Assembly (NCBI GenBank): GCA_947086895.1
Contig: CAMUAR010000020.1
Span: 1-54,350 of the forward strand
DNA from: an uncultured Lachnospiraceae bacterium
GTDB lineage: Bacteria > Bacillota > Clostridia > Lachnospirales > Lachnospiraceae
DNA length: 54,350 nucleotides
Direction: 5' to 3'
The translations under genes were made by a program, and so were the position numbers. Position 1 is the first letter of the stretch. Each line of letters begins with the position of its first letter. This document shows positions 42,678-51,333 of the stretch, piece after piece. The notes beneath the pieces were generated by a model. That model saw only the letters and a list, made by a program, of their open reading frames with translations, ran no database searches and was not told the DNA's origin.

Positions 42678-43454
42678 TCACTGATATTTCAATCCCTCTT
42701 TTAATTCTCTGTGATACATCAAATACCATAAAAACACTGGCAGCATAAACAATACCGCCGCCGGATAAAGCACATTGCCTTCATACTGGTCCATCTGGCT
42801 GAAAAAGATCGACAAATTGCGCTTGTCATCATTGCGCACATAAAGAATCGGCTGTTCCACAAGGTTCCAGGCCTCGGCAAACAAAAACAATGCAACTGCA
42901 TAAATACAAACTCTCAACTGCGGCAAAACACAGTGCCACATAATTCTCAGGCATGAATTTGTCTCCAGCCTCGCCGCCTCAACTACCTGCACATCATTGC
43001 CTTCCATATATTGTCTTAACACTACCGTTCCAAGCGGAGAAAACACTAATGGAACAATAATCGCCGCCCTTGTATCCAAAAGCCCCAGCTCACGCAGCCC
43101 AATATAATTTGGCAGCACCATAACCTGCAAAGGCATCATCATTAAGACAATATACAAAATATAGAGAAGCTTTTTCGCCCGAAACTGCGCAAACTGAAAT
43201 GCAAACGCCGCAAGTATTGAAATCAAAATTGCTCCCACAGTAATCGCCGCTGCGTACAGCACCGAATTCCAGAACATCTGATAAAACGGAAAACAATTCA
43301 ATAAAAGTTCCTGATAACCGGCAAGCGACAAAACGCCGTCCGTCTGAAGCGACTGAACGACGGTCGCTGCAACGGGAATTAAAAAAATAATCGCCGCTGC
43401 CAACACCACAATAAAAAGAAGAAAAACCTGTTTTTTTCCTTTTGCTTTTGACAT
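42678..43454 (-). CDS. ABC transporter permease (MalG-type)
   Basis: An inner-membrane permease of the carbohydrate-type family. Six membrane helices are suggested, and the cytoplasmic EAA loop is EAARLETNSCLRIMWHCVLPQL (around residues 160-182). At 258 residues it is close to MalG-type length. The ATG at 43454 follows GAGGTGTGTT; the longer frame to 43538 includes a repeated leader sequence and no ribosome site. It is the last gene of the cluster that begins with lipoproteins near 54,028. No ATPase gene is adjacent, so it would need a shared MsmX-like ATPase. Confidence 0.92.
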   Translation of the reverse strand: MSKAKGKKQVFLLFIVVLAAAIIFLIPVAATVVQSLQTDGVLSLAGYQELLLNCFPFYQMFWNSVLYAAAITVGAILISILAAFAFQFAQFRAKKLLYILYIVLMMMPLQVMVLPNYIGLRELGLLDTRAAIIVPLVFSPLGTVVLRQYMEGNDVQVVEAARLETNSCLRIMWHCVLPQLRVCIYAVALFLFAEAWNLVEQPILYVRNDDKRNLSIFFSQMDQYEGNVLYPAAVLFMLPVFLWYLMYHRELKEGLKYQ

Positions 43455-43460
43455 AACACA

Positions 43461-43491
43461 CCTCGTTTCTGCGCTGCTTTTTGCATAGCGC
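43461..43491 (-). repeat. Short leader repeat upstream of the permease gene
   Basis: Matches the trmL leader (12940-12971) at about 25 of 31 bases. The minus strand can form a GCGCT/AGCGC hairpin around ATGCAAAAAGC, next to the ribosome site. Confidence 0.5.
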
Positions 43492-43553
43492 GGACACAAA
43501 CTTTGAAATAGAAAATGAACCATTCCAAAACTCAACAATCACCTGTTTTATTT

Positions 43554-44441
43554 TTATACTTCATATCTTTTTTGCAGCCGAAATCCCACAGCTACAATCG
43601 CAAGCACCAAGAGCGCAGTCAACACAGAACTTGAAGCAAGCGTCTGGTAATCAAACTTTAAAAAATTGTTGTTCAGATAAAACTGCAATGTGTATCCGTA
43701 ATCCGGCGGATACTTTGTTCCAAAATACAAAAAACTTTCTTTAAAAATTCGAAACGAATTCATAATGGAAAGCAGAACTGTAAAAAATACCGCAGGCGCA
43801 ATAATCGGAAGCGTCAATCTCCAGTGCATAACCATAGCACCCGCGCCGTCCATACGCGCCGCTTCATATATTTCAGGAGAGATTATTGTAATTGCAGAAG
43901 TCAAAAGAATAATACAGATTCCGATATTCTTCCAGATAAACAAAAGATAAACCGGCAAAACAGAATCAAGACCGCTGAAAAACTGCTGCCAGACAAGCAC
44001 AACCGCAGCGGTTGGCACAAGCATCGGAAAAATAAACGCATCGCGCAAAAATGAAAATTTTTTTAACCCAAAACTAAGCAGAAACGACAGTACAATAGCA
44101 AGTACCAAAAGAATGGACACGCCAACCGCAATTAAAAGCAAACTGTTCTTCATCGCAAGCTGAAAAAATTCATTGGAGAGCGTCTCAACATAATTATCAA
44201 ACCAGACAAACTTACGCTGAAACTGATTATTGATTACTGAATAATATAATACGCGCGCAAACGGAACCAGAAAAAAAACGATAAGTCCGAGAATGCTTGG
44301 CACAAGACAAAGCATACAGCGCGTATTCCAGCGAAGTGCTTTTTTGGAACCTGAACTTCCTTTTGAAATTTCAGATACATCGTTTTTCTTTTCGGCTGAT
44401 ACATCTTTAGTTTTCTTCTTTGATATAGACTTCACACCCAT
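43554..44441 (-). CDS. ABC transporter permease (MalF-type)
   Basis: Partner of the MalG-type permease. A charged Lys/Ser-rich N-terminal tail (about residues 1-38) precedes six membrane helices. The EAA loop is EAARMDGAGAMVMHWRLTLPIIAP (about 192-215). At 295 residues it is typical of MalF-type subunits without the large periplasmic loop. The ATG at 44441 follows GGAGGGAATTACAG and overlaps the previous gene by 35 nt, so translation is coupled. Substrate unknown. Confidence 0.93.
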   Translation of the reverse strand: MGVKSISKKKTKDVSAEKKNDVSEISKGSSGSKKALRWNTRCMLCLVPSILGLIVFFLVPFARVLYYSVINNQFQRKFVWFDNYVETLSNEFFQLAMKNSLLLIAVGVSILLVLAIVLSFLLSFGLKKFSFLRDAFIFPMLVPTAAVVLVWQQFFSGLDSVLPVYLLFIWKNIGICIILLTSAITIISPEIYEAARMDGAGAMVMHWRLTLPIIAPAVFFTVLLSIMNSFRIFKESFLYFGTKYPPDYGYTLQFYLNNNFLKFDYQTLASSSVLTALLVLAIVAVGFRLQKRYEV

Positions 44442-44805
44442 CTGTAATTCCCTCCAAACTGCTTATAATAATTTTATCATTGTAAAACAGACCGTCCTTC
44501 ACCTCATAGCACGTAAAGTTTTCTTCGCCAAACTCAATATTCTGCGCAAGCCGTGCAATATACCGGAATTCCTTGTTAATGATCTCTGTTGTAACACGGT
44601 AGACAACACCGTCGTTATACAATTCCTTTGGCAGCGAAACTCCAAAGGAATTGCTGCCGTCCTCGTTGTAAAATATATCGCTTTTTAATTCCATAACTTC
44701 GACCTGCGGCAGATTTGCATTATGAATTTTCCGCGCGGTCAATGATAGTACAGCCATCACCACATAAAATAAAATACTAATTATCAACACAATACGTTTT
44801 TTCAT
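44407..44805 (-). CDS. Small membrane-anchored protein of the ABC cluster
   Basis: I do not recognise this 132-residue protein. One N-terminal membrane helix (about residues 4-22, IVLIISILFYVVMAVLSLTA) is followed by a polar, beta-rich outside domain with no cysteines in conserved pairs. The ATG at 44805 follows AAGGTGAGTAAG. It overlaps the MalF-type permease gene by 35 nt and follows the second propeller/solute-binding lipoprotein. That position suggests a transporter accessory, such as a binding-protein partner or assembly factor. Confidence 0.8.
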   Translation of the reverse strand: MKKRIVLIISILFYVVMAVLSLTARKIHNANLPQVEVMELKSDIFYNEDGSNSFGVSLPKELYNDGVVYRVTTEIINKEFRYIARLAQNIEFGEENFTCYEVKDGLFYNDKIIISSLEGITDGCEVYIKEEN

Positions 44806-44957
44806 CTTACTCACCTTATGCCCTTTTCCACACTTCCATCAATGTGCAACTTAGATTTTCTTAGCTGGCATATCGGCTGCTTAGAAAATCTTTACACACT
44901 TATACCCATACAACATAAATATCTGTCTGTGATCTGCACGGACAGAAAATTTGAAAG

Positions 44958-46922
44958 CTACTCCTTCTGATATTTCAAAAGTTTCTGTTCTACATCCTTT
45001 ACATACTGTTCCACTGGTATTTCACCGAAAAACACCTTCTCCATATCAGTCAAATAAACATCCGCATCCACAGAAAACGGAATTTCCCCATTTTGATAAA
45101 TCTGATAGATCTGCTCTTCGAACGATCCTGGTTCTGCCTGATAATCCGTAAAATACCATACATTTTCCTGCGCCGCCAGATAACCGGTCAGATCTGCAAT
45201 ATAAGACAAAGTTTCCTTCAGCCGAGAAGAATTCGGATTGACCGCGATAAAATAACAGTATATTACATTTTTCCCGGAGCTTCCCGCAGACGGAAAACTG
45301 CAAAATGTATATCCAACTTCTTTGTATTGCTCTATATACCACTGATCGACCCATTTATCTCTTCCAAAAAATTCATATCTCAAAAGAAGATCGTTTGAAA
45401 TTTTCTGCCCGGAGCGAAACGGCAAATCGATATAGAGCTGTTTTAACGCTTCGATATATTCCTGAAATGAATCTTTCAAAGGAGAATGGCTTAAATACTG
45501 ATCCATGCATGAGCGCGCAATTATATACATCGGCAGGTACAACAAACTCTTCTGCTGTTCAGAAAGCCCATGAACCGCAGAAGCAAGCTCCGTGTAAGTC
45601 ATCCCCTGAGAAATTGGTATCCCTGCCTGCAAAAGTTCGTCCTCCCTTATCAGCAGCCCGCGCCCCTCAACAAGAAACGGCAGCATCCAGATTGTTCCAT
45701 CCTCTTTTGTCGCTGCTTCTTTCACATAGGGAAAACAGCGGTTTAAATATTCCTCCACCCCTGGAATATCATTGAGCGGATAGAACGATTCGCTGTCCTT
45801 CATGACCTGGCTTGCACTGTCATAAGTAGACCCAATACACAAATCATAATCTTTATCCTGCGCCAGCGTTTTTAACACAATCTGATCCCATGACATACCA
45901 ATCCGTTCCAGAGCGTAGCCGCAGCCATAAGGTGCAACATTTCCCCATGAACTAATCAACTTTACCGCCTTATTTTCGCGCCGTACAGCGGAAAGCGGAA
46001 AACTTACAACATACTTGGTAATTTCATCCATACAGTAAATACGCTCTCCCGCAGCTTCAATAGTTCTTTCCGCAAATACATCCTCATAAATCTCGACCTC
46101 AATTTCTGGATTTTCATAATCCACCATCATCAATCCGAAATTTATATCATAACTATAAAGCAGACTGTCGCCGTTATTGCACACGGCAAAATTGTCAAAG
46201 GAAAACCGTTCCAACCGCTGTCGAACCTGCATTGCATCCTTTTTTGGATCGTACTCCATAATACAATAACCTTCTGTCTCAAGGTAACCGAGCACTGCAA
46301 GAATATCGTCTTTCGCCGCTGCTATATTGATTGGATACTCAAATCCAAGATTATAAATTTCCTTTGTATTTATATCATAATAAACCAGTTTTTCTCCCCC
46401 GACAAAATTATAATCTCCTGCTTCATCCACGGTGTTGTACGCCCACTGCTGCTGCCCTAACACATAGACGCGCCCATTTATGTAAACTACTTTTTTCGCA
46501 TTCTGAAAATAGGGAAACGCGCACAGCTCCTCCACCTCGCCGGTCTCTGCATTTAGTGCAAACAAACACAAATCTGGTTTCATTCCCTGTCCGGTAAAAT
46601 AAACGATATGTTCATCTTCCCCCACATCGATTGTTGTAAGCTGAGTATAATCTGACAACAAATATTCCCCTGTCTGCTCTCCTTCTGCATCAAACCGATA
46701 CATACAGTTGCCGGACACAAAGATATCATCGGACGGCGTATAACATAGCATATACGCCGTGCCATTATCCGCAGCGGCAAATGCATTAATATTATCCAGC
46801 TTGTATTTTATCAGCACTTCCTGCAACGGGGGATTTGGCTCAATCTGCATTTTTCCACAAGAAGCAAAAAAACATACAGCAAAAAACAATCCAAAGAGAA
46901 CGATCCCCGACCTTTTTTTCAT
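44958..46922 (-). CDS. Long lipoprotein: propeller-like domain fused to ABC solute-binding domain (copy 2)
   Basis: A 654-residue surface lipoprotein. The signal peptide ends in the lipobox CFFASCGK. The N-terminal half (about residues 40-300) has repeated beta-strand units ending in Asp/Gly turns, as in beta-propellers (for example ADNGTAYMLCY, EHIVYFTGQG, GGEKLVYYDI). The C-terminal half (about 320-645) resembles extracellular solute-binding proteins, with EDGTIWMLPFLVEGRGLLIR and a typical TETLSYIADLT-like end region. The ATG at 46922 follows CGGAGGAGTGTT; the longer frame overlaps the upstream paralogue. It is a tandem paralogue of the gene at 46954-48942 and probably delivers ligand to the two permeases. 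Confidence 0.88.
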   Translation of the reverse strand: MKKRSGIVLFGLFFAVCFFASCGKMQIEPNPPLQEVLIKYKLDNINAFAAADNGTAYMLCYTPSDDIFVSGNCMYRFDAEGEQTGEYLLSDYTQLTTIDVGEDEHIVYFTGQGMKPDLCLFALNAETGEVEELCAFPYFQNAKKVVYINGRVYVLGQQQWAYNTVDEAGDYNFVGGEKLVYYDINTKEIYNLGFEYPINIAAAKDDILAVLGYLETEGYCIMEYDPKKDAMQVRQRLERFSFDNFAVCNNGDSLLYSYDINFGLMMVDYENPEIEVEIYEDVFAERTIEAAGERIYCMDEITKYVVSFPLSAVRRENKAVKLISSWGNVAPYGCGYALERIGMSWDQIVLKTLAQDKDYDLCIGSTYDSASQVMKDSESFYPLNDIPGVEEYLNRCFPYVKEAATKEDGTIWMLPFLVEGRGLLIREDELLQAGIPISQGMTYTELASAVHGLSEQQKSLLYLPMYIIARSCMDQYLSHSPLKDSFQEYIEALKQLYIDLPFRSGQKISNDLLLRYEFFGRDKWVDQWYIEQYKEVGYTFCSFPSAGSSGKNVIYCYFIAVNPNSSRLKETLSYIADLTGYLAAQENVWYFTDYQAEPGSFEEQIYQIYQNGEIPFSVDADVYLTDMEKVFFGEIPVEQYVKDVEQKLLKYQKE

Positions 46923-46953
46923 AACACTCCTCCGTTTTATAAATAAAATCCTT

Positions 46954-48942
46954 TTATTCTCCCAAATACATTCGAAGTCTCCGCTCGGTATCCTTTGTGT
47001 AATCCTCAATGGAAATTGTCCCCGAAAGCGCATTCCAAAAGTTTGATAAATAAACATCCGAATCAACCGCAAACGGAATTTCCCCATTTTGATAAACACG
47101 GTAGATCTGCTCAGCAAAGGAACCGGATTCCACGTTTTTATCTTTAAAATACCATAAGTCTTTCTGCGCGTTAAGATATGCAATCAAATCTGCAATATAA
47201 GATAACGTTTCTGTAAGTTTGGAAGAACTTGGATTCACTGCAAGAAATAAACACCCCAAACTATCTTTTTGCATCCCGTCCGCCTTTGGAAAGCTGTAGA
47301 AGGTATACCCTGCGTTCTCACACCACTGCATCTCACTTTCCTCGCTTCCCCAGCGGTCGCTCATGCCAAAATTTATCGTATGGCAAAGCAGTTCCTCCGT
47401 AATAACGGTAACTGTTTTCTGGGGCAAATCCTGATATATTTGTTTGAAATTTTCCATATATCCAAGAAACGAGCGATCTGTTACAGAACCGTTATGCCAG
47501 AGATACTGATTGATCAATGTGCTTGCCAATCTGGATATGGAAAAACTAAATAAATCCCTCTTTTCTTTCGATGCTTTATGAAGTGCCAAAGCAAGCTTTT
47601 CACAGGTAACGCCATCCGAAAATATAATGTTATCCTGCAAAAACTTTTCTTCTTGTACCAGCATTCCATCTACAAATACAAGAAACGGCAGCATCCAGAT
47701 TGTTCCATCCTCTTTTGTCGCCGCTTCACGAACGTAAGGAAAACATCGATCCAGATATTCCTCTATTCCCGGTATATCATTCAGCGGATAAAAGGAATTG
47801 CTGTTTTTCATTACCTGGCTTCCAGAAGATTGGCTGCCTGCAATACACAAATCATAATCTTCATCCTGCGCCAAAGTTTTTAATACAATCTGATCCCAGC
47901 TCAGATCGATTCGATCCAGAGCATAGCCGCAGCCGTAAGGCGCATTGGAATAAGAAGAAGTAATAAGCCGTATTGTTCTGTTATCCCGCCGCACAGCCGA
48001 GAGAGGAAAACCGATTATATGCCCTGAAGCCATATTCTGACAGTATACTCTTCCGCCGGAATATGTTACCATCGTATCCCCCATCATCGCCCCTTCATAA
48101 ACTTCCACCTCCAAATCCAGATTTCCAATATCAACCATCAAAAGCCCGAACTGATTGGATGCATAACTATACAGCAGGCTTTTCCCCTGATTGCAGACGG
48201 CAAACGCATCAAAAAGAAACCGTTCCAGCCGTTCTTTTACCTGAATTTCATCCTTTACCGGATCATACTCCATCAGACAATAGCCTTCCGACGGAAGATA
48301 CCCAACCACAGCAAGGCGTCCTTCCTCACCAGGAGCCATATTAATTGGATAATCAAGACCGAATTGATATGCCTCTTTGGTTTCCAGGTCAAAATAGACA
48401 ATTCTTTCCCCCGCGGAAAAATCATAATCTGGCGAACTGAGATCCCTTGATATATTCCATGTTGCCAAACCAAGCACATAGAGACGCCCTCCTGTATACA
48501 CCATTCTTTTTATTTCGCGGAAATATGGAAAAGTGTATAATTTATTTATTTCTCCTGATTCCAGATCAACCTCAAAAAGACATACATCATTGCTGTTCCC
48601 CTGGCCGGTAAAATATATTTTTTTGTTATCCTGCCCTGCCGCCAACGTTTGAATCATGGAATAATTATCCAGAGAATGCTCTCCAAGATATTCTCCATCC
48701 ACATTGTACCAGTACAGCCGGTAACCGGATCGTGTTATATCATTCTGTATTGTCAAATTTACAAAATATGCCGTTCCATCTTCCGCTGCTGAAAAAGCAC
48801 AGACATTCTCTACCGGGTACTCTGTCAAAACCTGCTGCAGCGGAATGTTCGGCTCAATCTGCACTTTGCCGCAGGATGCAAAAAACAATACCGCAGCCAT
48901 CCATCCACACAAAAATATTTTTTTGCTTCCTTGTTTTACCAT
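46954..48942 (-). CDS. Long lipoprotein: propeller-like domain fused to ABC solute-binding domain (copy 1)
   Basis: A 662-residue paralogue of the next gene, with the same layout: lipobox LFFASCGK, a propeller-like region at about residues 40-310 and a solute-binding-like region at about 330-655. Shared blocks include YPVENVCAFSAAEDGTAYF-type repeats, PYGCGYALDRI and EDGTIWMLPFLVF. The ATG at 48942 has GAGAGG about ten bases upstream; the longer frame runs through the end of the upstream lipoprotein. It starts 19 bp after the 440-class lipoprotein. The ligand is unknown; divergence in the C-terminal half suggests that the two copies differ in ligand. Confidence 0.88.
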   Translation of the reverse strand: MVKQGSKKIFLCGWMAAVLFFASCGKVQIEPNIPLQQVLTEYPVENVCAFSAAEDGTAYFVNLTIQNDITRSGYRLYWYNVDGEYLGEHSLDNYSMIQTLAAGQDNKKIYFTGQGNSNDVCLFEVDLESGEINKLYTFPYFREIKRMVYTGGRLYVLGLATWNISRDLSSPDYDFSAGERIVYFDLETKEAYQFGLDYPINMAPGEEGRLAVVGYLPSEGYCLMEYDPVKDEIQVKERLERFLFDAFAVCNQGKSLLYSYASNQFGLLMVDIGNLDLEVEVYEGAMMGDTMVTYSGGRVYCQNMASGHIIGFPLSAVRRDNRTIRLITSSYSNAPYGCGYALDRIDLSWDQIVLKTLAQDEDYDLCIAGSQSSGSQVMKNSNSFYPLNDIPGIEEYLDRCFPYVREAATKEDGTIWMLPFLVFVDGMLVQEEKFLQDNIIFSDGVTCEKLALALHKASKEKRDLFSFSISRLASTLINQYLWHNGSVTDRSFLGYMENFKQIYQDLPQKTVTVITEELLCHTINFGMSDRWGSEESEMQWCENAGYTFYSFPKADGMQKDSLGCLFLAVNPSSSKLTETLSYIADLIAYLNAQKDLWYFKDKNVESGSFAEQIYRVYQNGEIPFAVDSDVYLSNFWNALSGTISIEDYTKDTERRLRMYLGE

Positions 48943-48961
48943 GGAAACTTTCCTCTCTTTC

Positions 48962-50263
48962 TTACTCTGCCGCGGTATCACTGACTGGATACAGCCGAGC
49001 AACCCCGCTGTATTGTTCAAATTTTTTTTCATACAATGGGCGCACACGTTCTGAAACACTGTCAAGCAATTCCTGCATTCCCTCTCTTTTCAGGCGGTAT
49101 AATACCGTATCTTCTATTTTTTTAAGAACATAGACGTTTTCGCCATCCGTATACAAGTCGCCGACCGAACTAAGTTCAACTCCTGCTGATGTTACAATCA
49201 AATTATTCTCCAGATTTCCCTGTTCCAGATCCATATAACCGCCATCTTTCAAATACAGCTTGCCATCACAAATAAGACCTCCTATATTCAAATCCGCCGC
49301 AATTATGCTTTCTTTTCCTGTCTCAATCTCCAGATAGTGAACGCCTTTTTTCCCCAGCCATATCATACAGCCATCCTTAACATAATATCCATTTGGCAGT
49401 TCTTCCGGCAGTCCGTTCAGGGCAGCTCGTTCGCCATCCAATGTGCGCAGTTCTATTCCAACTTGCATGGAAATTCTACTTGGATCTACCCCGTTTTTAA
49501 TAAGTTCTTCTGCAAACTCAATTGGCTTGGAACGGTCGTAAGGTCCATAAAGCTTCGTCAAAAAATACTTCCCATATCTTGCCAAACTGTAATCATAAGA
49601 AAATGTTTCCTGTTGTTCCCGTTCCACCAGTTCCCCTGTATCAAAATTATAAAACCAATAATCTATTTTTATTGTACCGTTGGAATAAGATTCCCCTTCT
49701 TTTCTGCAATAAATTACATCCTGATATACCATAATCGAGTCAAACACACCATCGGATACTACTGCAATCGTTCCATCCACCGGATTGTAAGACAAAATAT
49801 TGCCGTCTTTTGCGCCGTCCACCGCAATCTGATTTTGCGTATCCAGCAAAAAATACAGTTTCCCTTTTCGGCAGAATAACTGCCGTCCCAAAAGCCCTAC
49901 CGCCAACTCGGATTCTCCATTGAAAACTGCATGAATCATCGAATCGCCGCCGTAATCCACATAATATAAAATCCCATACAAAGGGTCGCGGCAAATTGGA
50001 ACTACGCTGCTCCAATCTCTCATATTCTCCGGCAGATTACAATAAATATCATCTTCCTCGCCAACCACTGGCAGTTCTCCAAACACCTTTCCCTTTCGTT
50101 CCAGCGCATTTTCACGCTGTTCTTCTGTAAATCCATTGTCATCTATTTTCTGACTGACGCCCCCTGTACTTTGGTTTGGGGAAGCATCTTCCTTTCCGCA
50201 GGCACTGAAAAAGCAGAACAAACACAAAAAGCAGACCACCATTTTCCAATAATTTCTTTTCAC
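48962..50263 (-). CDS. Propeller-like lipoprotein (paralogue B)
   Basis: A 433-residue lipoprotein with lipobox FFSACGK. The rest is a run of beta-strand units of the DUF5050 kind (for example PLYGILYYVDYGGDSMIHAV, RKGKLYFLLDT, YVKDGCMIWLG, CDGKLYLKDGGYM). No catalytic motif is seen. I start it at a GTG (50263) after GGGAGGGTTTATT. It is almost identical to 51334-52650 in the first 180 residues and the last 45, but diverges between, which points to gene conversion. Its stop is followed after 19 bp by the next lipoprotein start. Confidence 0.85.
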   Translation of the reverse strand: MKRNYWKMVVCFLCLFCFFSACGKEDASPNQSTGGVSQKIDDNGFTEEQRENALERKGKVFGELPVVGEEDDIYCNLPENMRDWSSVVPICRDPLYGILYYVDYGGDSMIHAVFNGESELAVGLLGRQLFCRKGKLYFLLDTQNQIAVDGAKDGNILSYNPVDGTIAVVSDGVFDSIMVYQDVIYCRKEGESYSNGTIKIDYWFYNFDTGELVEREQQETFSYDYSLARYGKYFLTKLYGPYDRSKPIEFAEELIKNGVDPSRISMQVGIELRTLDGERAALNGLPEELPNGYYVKDGCMIWLGKKGVHYLEIETGKESIIAADLNIGGLICDGKLYLKDGGYMDLEQGNLENNLIVTSAGVELSSVGDLYTDGENVYVLKKIEDTVLYRLKREGMQELLDSVSERVRPLYEKKFEQYSGVARLYPVSDTAAE

Positions 50264-50426
50264 AATAAACCCTCCCACTATCATAATCCATATAAATTTA
50301 CAATATTAATCCTTGTATTTTATCCGTTTACAGATTTTGATTCTAAACTATTTTAAAAAAGAAATATTATAAAAATTAATTTTATTATTTAAAAAACAAA
50401 TATTTATCTTATAGATTATGGAAATA

Positions 50427-50449
50427 GGGAAGTTTCAAAGAAACTTCCC
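50427..50449 (-). terminator. Hairpin after the small secreted protein gene
   Basis: A perfect 10-bp stem, GGGAAGTTTC with GAAACTTCCC and a 3-nt loop, lies 45 bp past the stop at 50494. The following T-run is short. Confidence 0.5.
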
Positions 50450-50493
50450 TGATAAAACATAAAACTTTATTAGTTCCTACTAATGCCAATATA

Positions 50494-50820
50494 TTATTCC
50501 TTATGATCTGGGTCACTTGCCAGGGAATGAATATCATCACTGTAAAGCTTCGTCCACTGTTCATATACACAATTTTTGCATCCAACTACCTGATAAGTAG
50601 TCGTTATTGTTATAGTACAAATACTATATGCCTGGACACCATCTACATAAATATTACGATATACTTTATGCGTAGATGTAGAAGTCTGGGTTATATGCGG
50701 TCTTAACTCCAGACTATGACTCCCCGGACACCAGTCTGCTGCTTCTGTAATACCTACCGGATATCCAACGCACAAAACTGCTGCAATCAATAAAGCAACA
50801 AATCTTTTTACATTTTTCAT
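50494..50820 (-). CDS. Small secreted protein with four cysteines in its mature part
   Basis: A 108-residue protein with a clear signal peptide (KNVKRFVALLIAAVLCVGYP, cleavage likely near TEAAD). The mature part begins DWCPGSHSLELR and has VVGCKNCVYEQW. It could form disulfides or bind a metal. It is Thr/Ser-rich in the middle (TQTSTSTHKVYR and ICTITITTTYQ). I know similar short secreted proteins in Lachnospiraceae but no function. The ATG at 50820 follows GGAGGAAAAA. It sits between two lipoprotein paralogues of the cluster, followed by its own hairpin. Confidence 0.78.
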   Translation of the reverse strand: MKNVKRFVALLIAAVLCVGYPVGITEAADWCPGSHSLELRPHITQTSTSTHKVYRNIYVDGVQAYSICTITITTTYQVVGCKNCVYEQWTKLYSDDIHSLASDPDHKE

Positions 50821-51215
50821 TTTTTCCTCCATATTCTGCGCTGCTTTTTACATATAACAAGTTTAAGACAAGCTGTAAGCTTTGCAGCGCGCAAATACAA
50901 ACTCCGCATTTGAATTCCGCAAGATCAAAAATTGAAATTTTCAATCTTTTCTCCTTTTTGTTCCAAACAAAATTTATAAATTTATCCTGCCGTAATTTTC
51001 AGTTTTCCAATTTATCATTATATGTATATTTTAAAGCCATCTATAGTACTTTTGCATAAACAATAAAAAGGTTTCCTTTATACTTTTATTGCTTCTTATC
51101 AAACAAATTTAATTTGAAGCCGTTTTTTTGATTCTTTTGTATATTTTATCCCCCTTTCTTAGTTATAATTTTATCATGTTTTTTTCTGGAAAAAAAGCCC
51201 TTTTCACTGAAAATT
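50821..51215. other. AT-rich gap in the lipoprotein cluster
   Basis: About 390 bp without a convincing gene. It contains a short leader repeat next to the ribosome site (50827-50858) shared with trmL and the permease gene, and probably a promoter for the small secreted protein. An AAGGGGG motif at 51143-51149 is not followed by an ATG. Confidence 0.4.
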
Positions 51216-51300
51216 TTATCTTACTCTTTTGATCTTTCTGTCAGCGGATAAATGAAACCACCGTCGTTTAATAATTCCTCTTACATCTCTAAATTCTGTT
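51216..51300 (-). pseudogene. Fragment of a fourth propeller-like lipoprotein
   Basis: Minus-strand sequence here aligns with the 3' end of the 52724-54028 gene: one frame reads ELLNDGGFIYPLTERSKE and stop, versus LNDCDCVYRLTELSKE and stop. Nucleotide similarity continues past the stop (TAAGATAAAWTTTTC). An in-frame stop and the absence of the upstream part show a decayed copy. It lies directly after the intact gene at 51334. Confidence 0.6.
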
Positions 51301-51333
51301 TCACTGTTCTGCCACAGAAACTTTCTTTTTTTC

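Noticed and set aside
46923..49065. Long N-terminal extensions of both propeller/solute-binding lipoproteins
   Set aside because: They bury the signal peptides and run over neighbouring genes; internal ATG codons with ribosome sites give clean lipoprotein starts.
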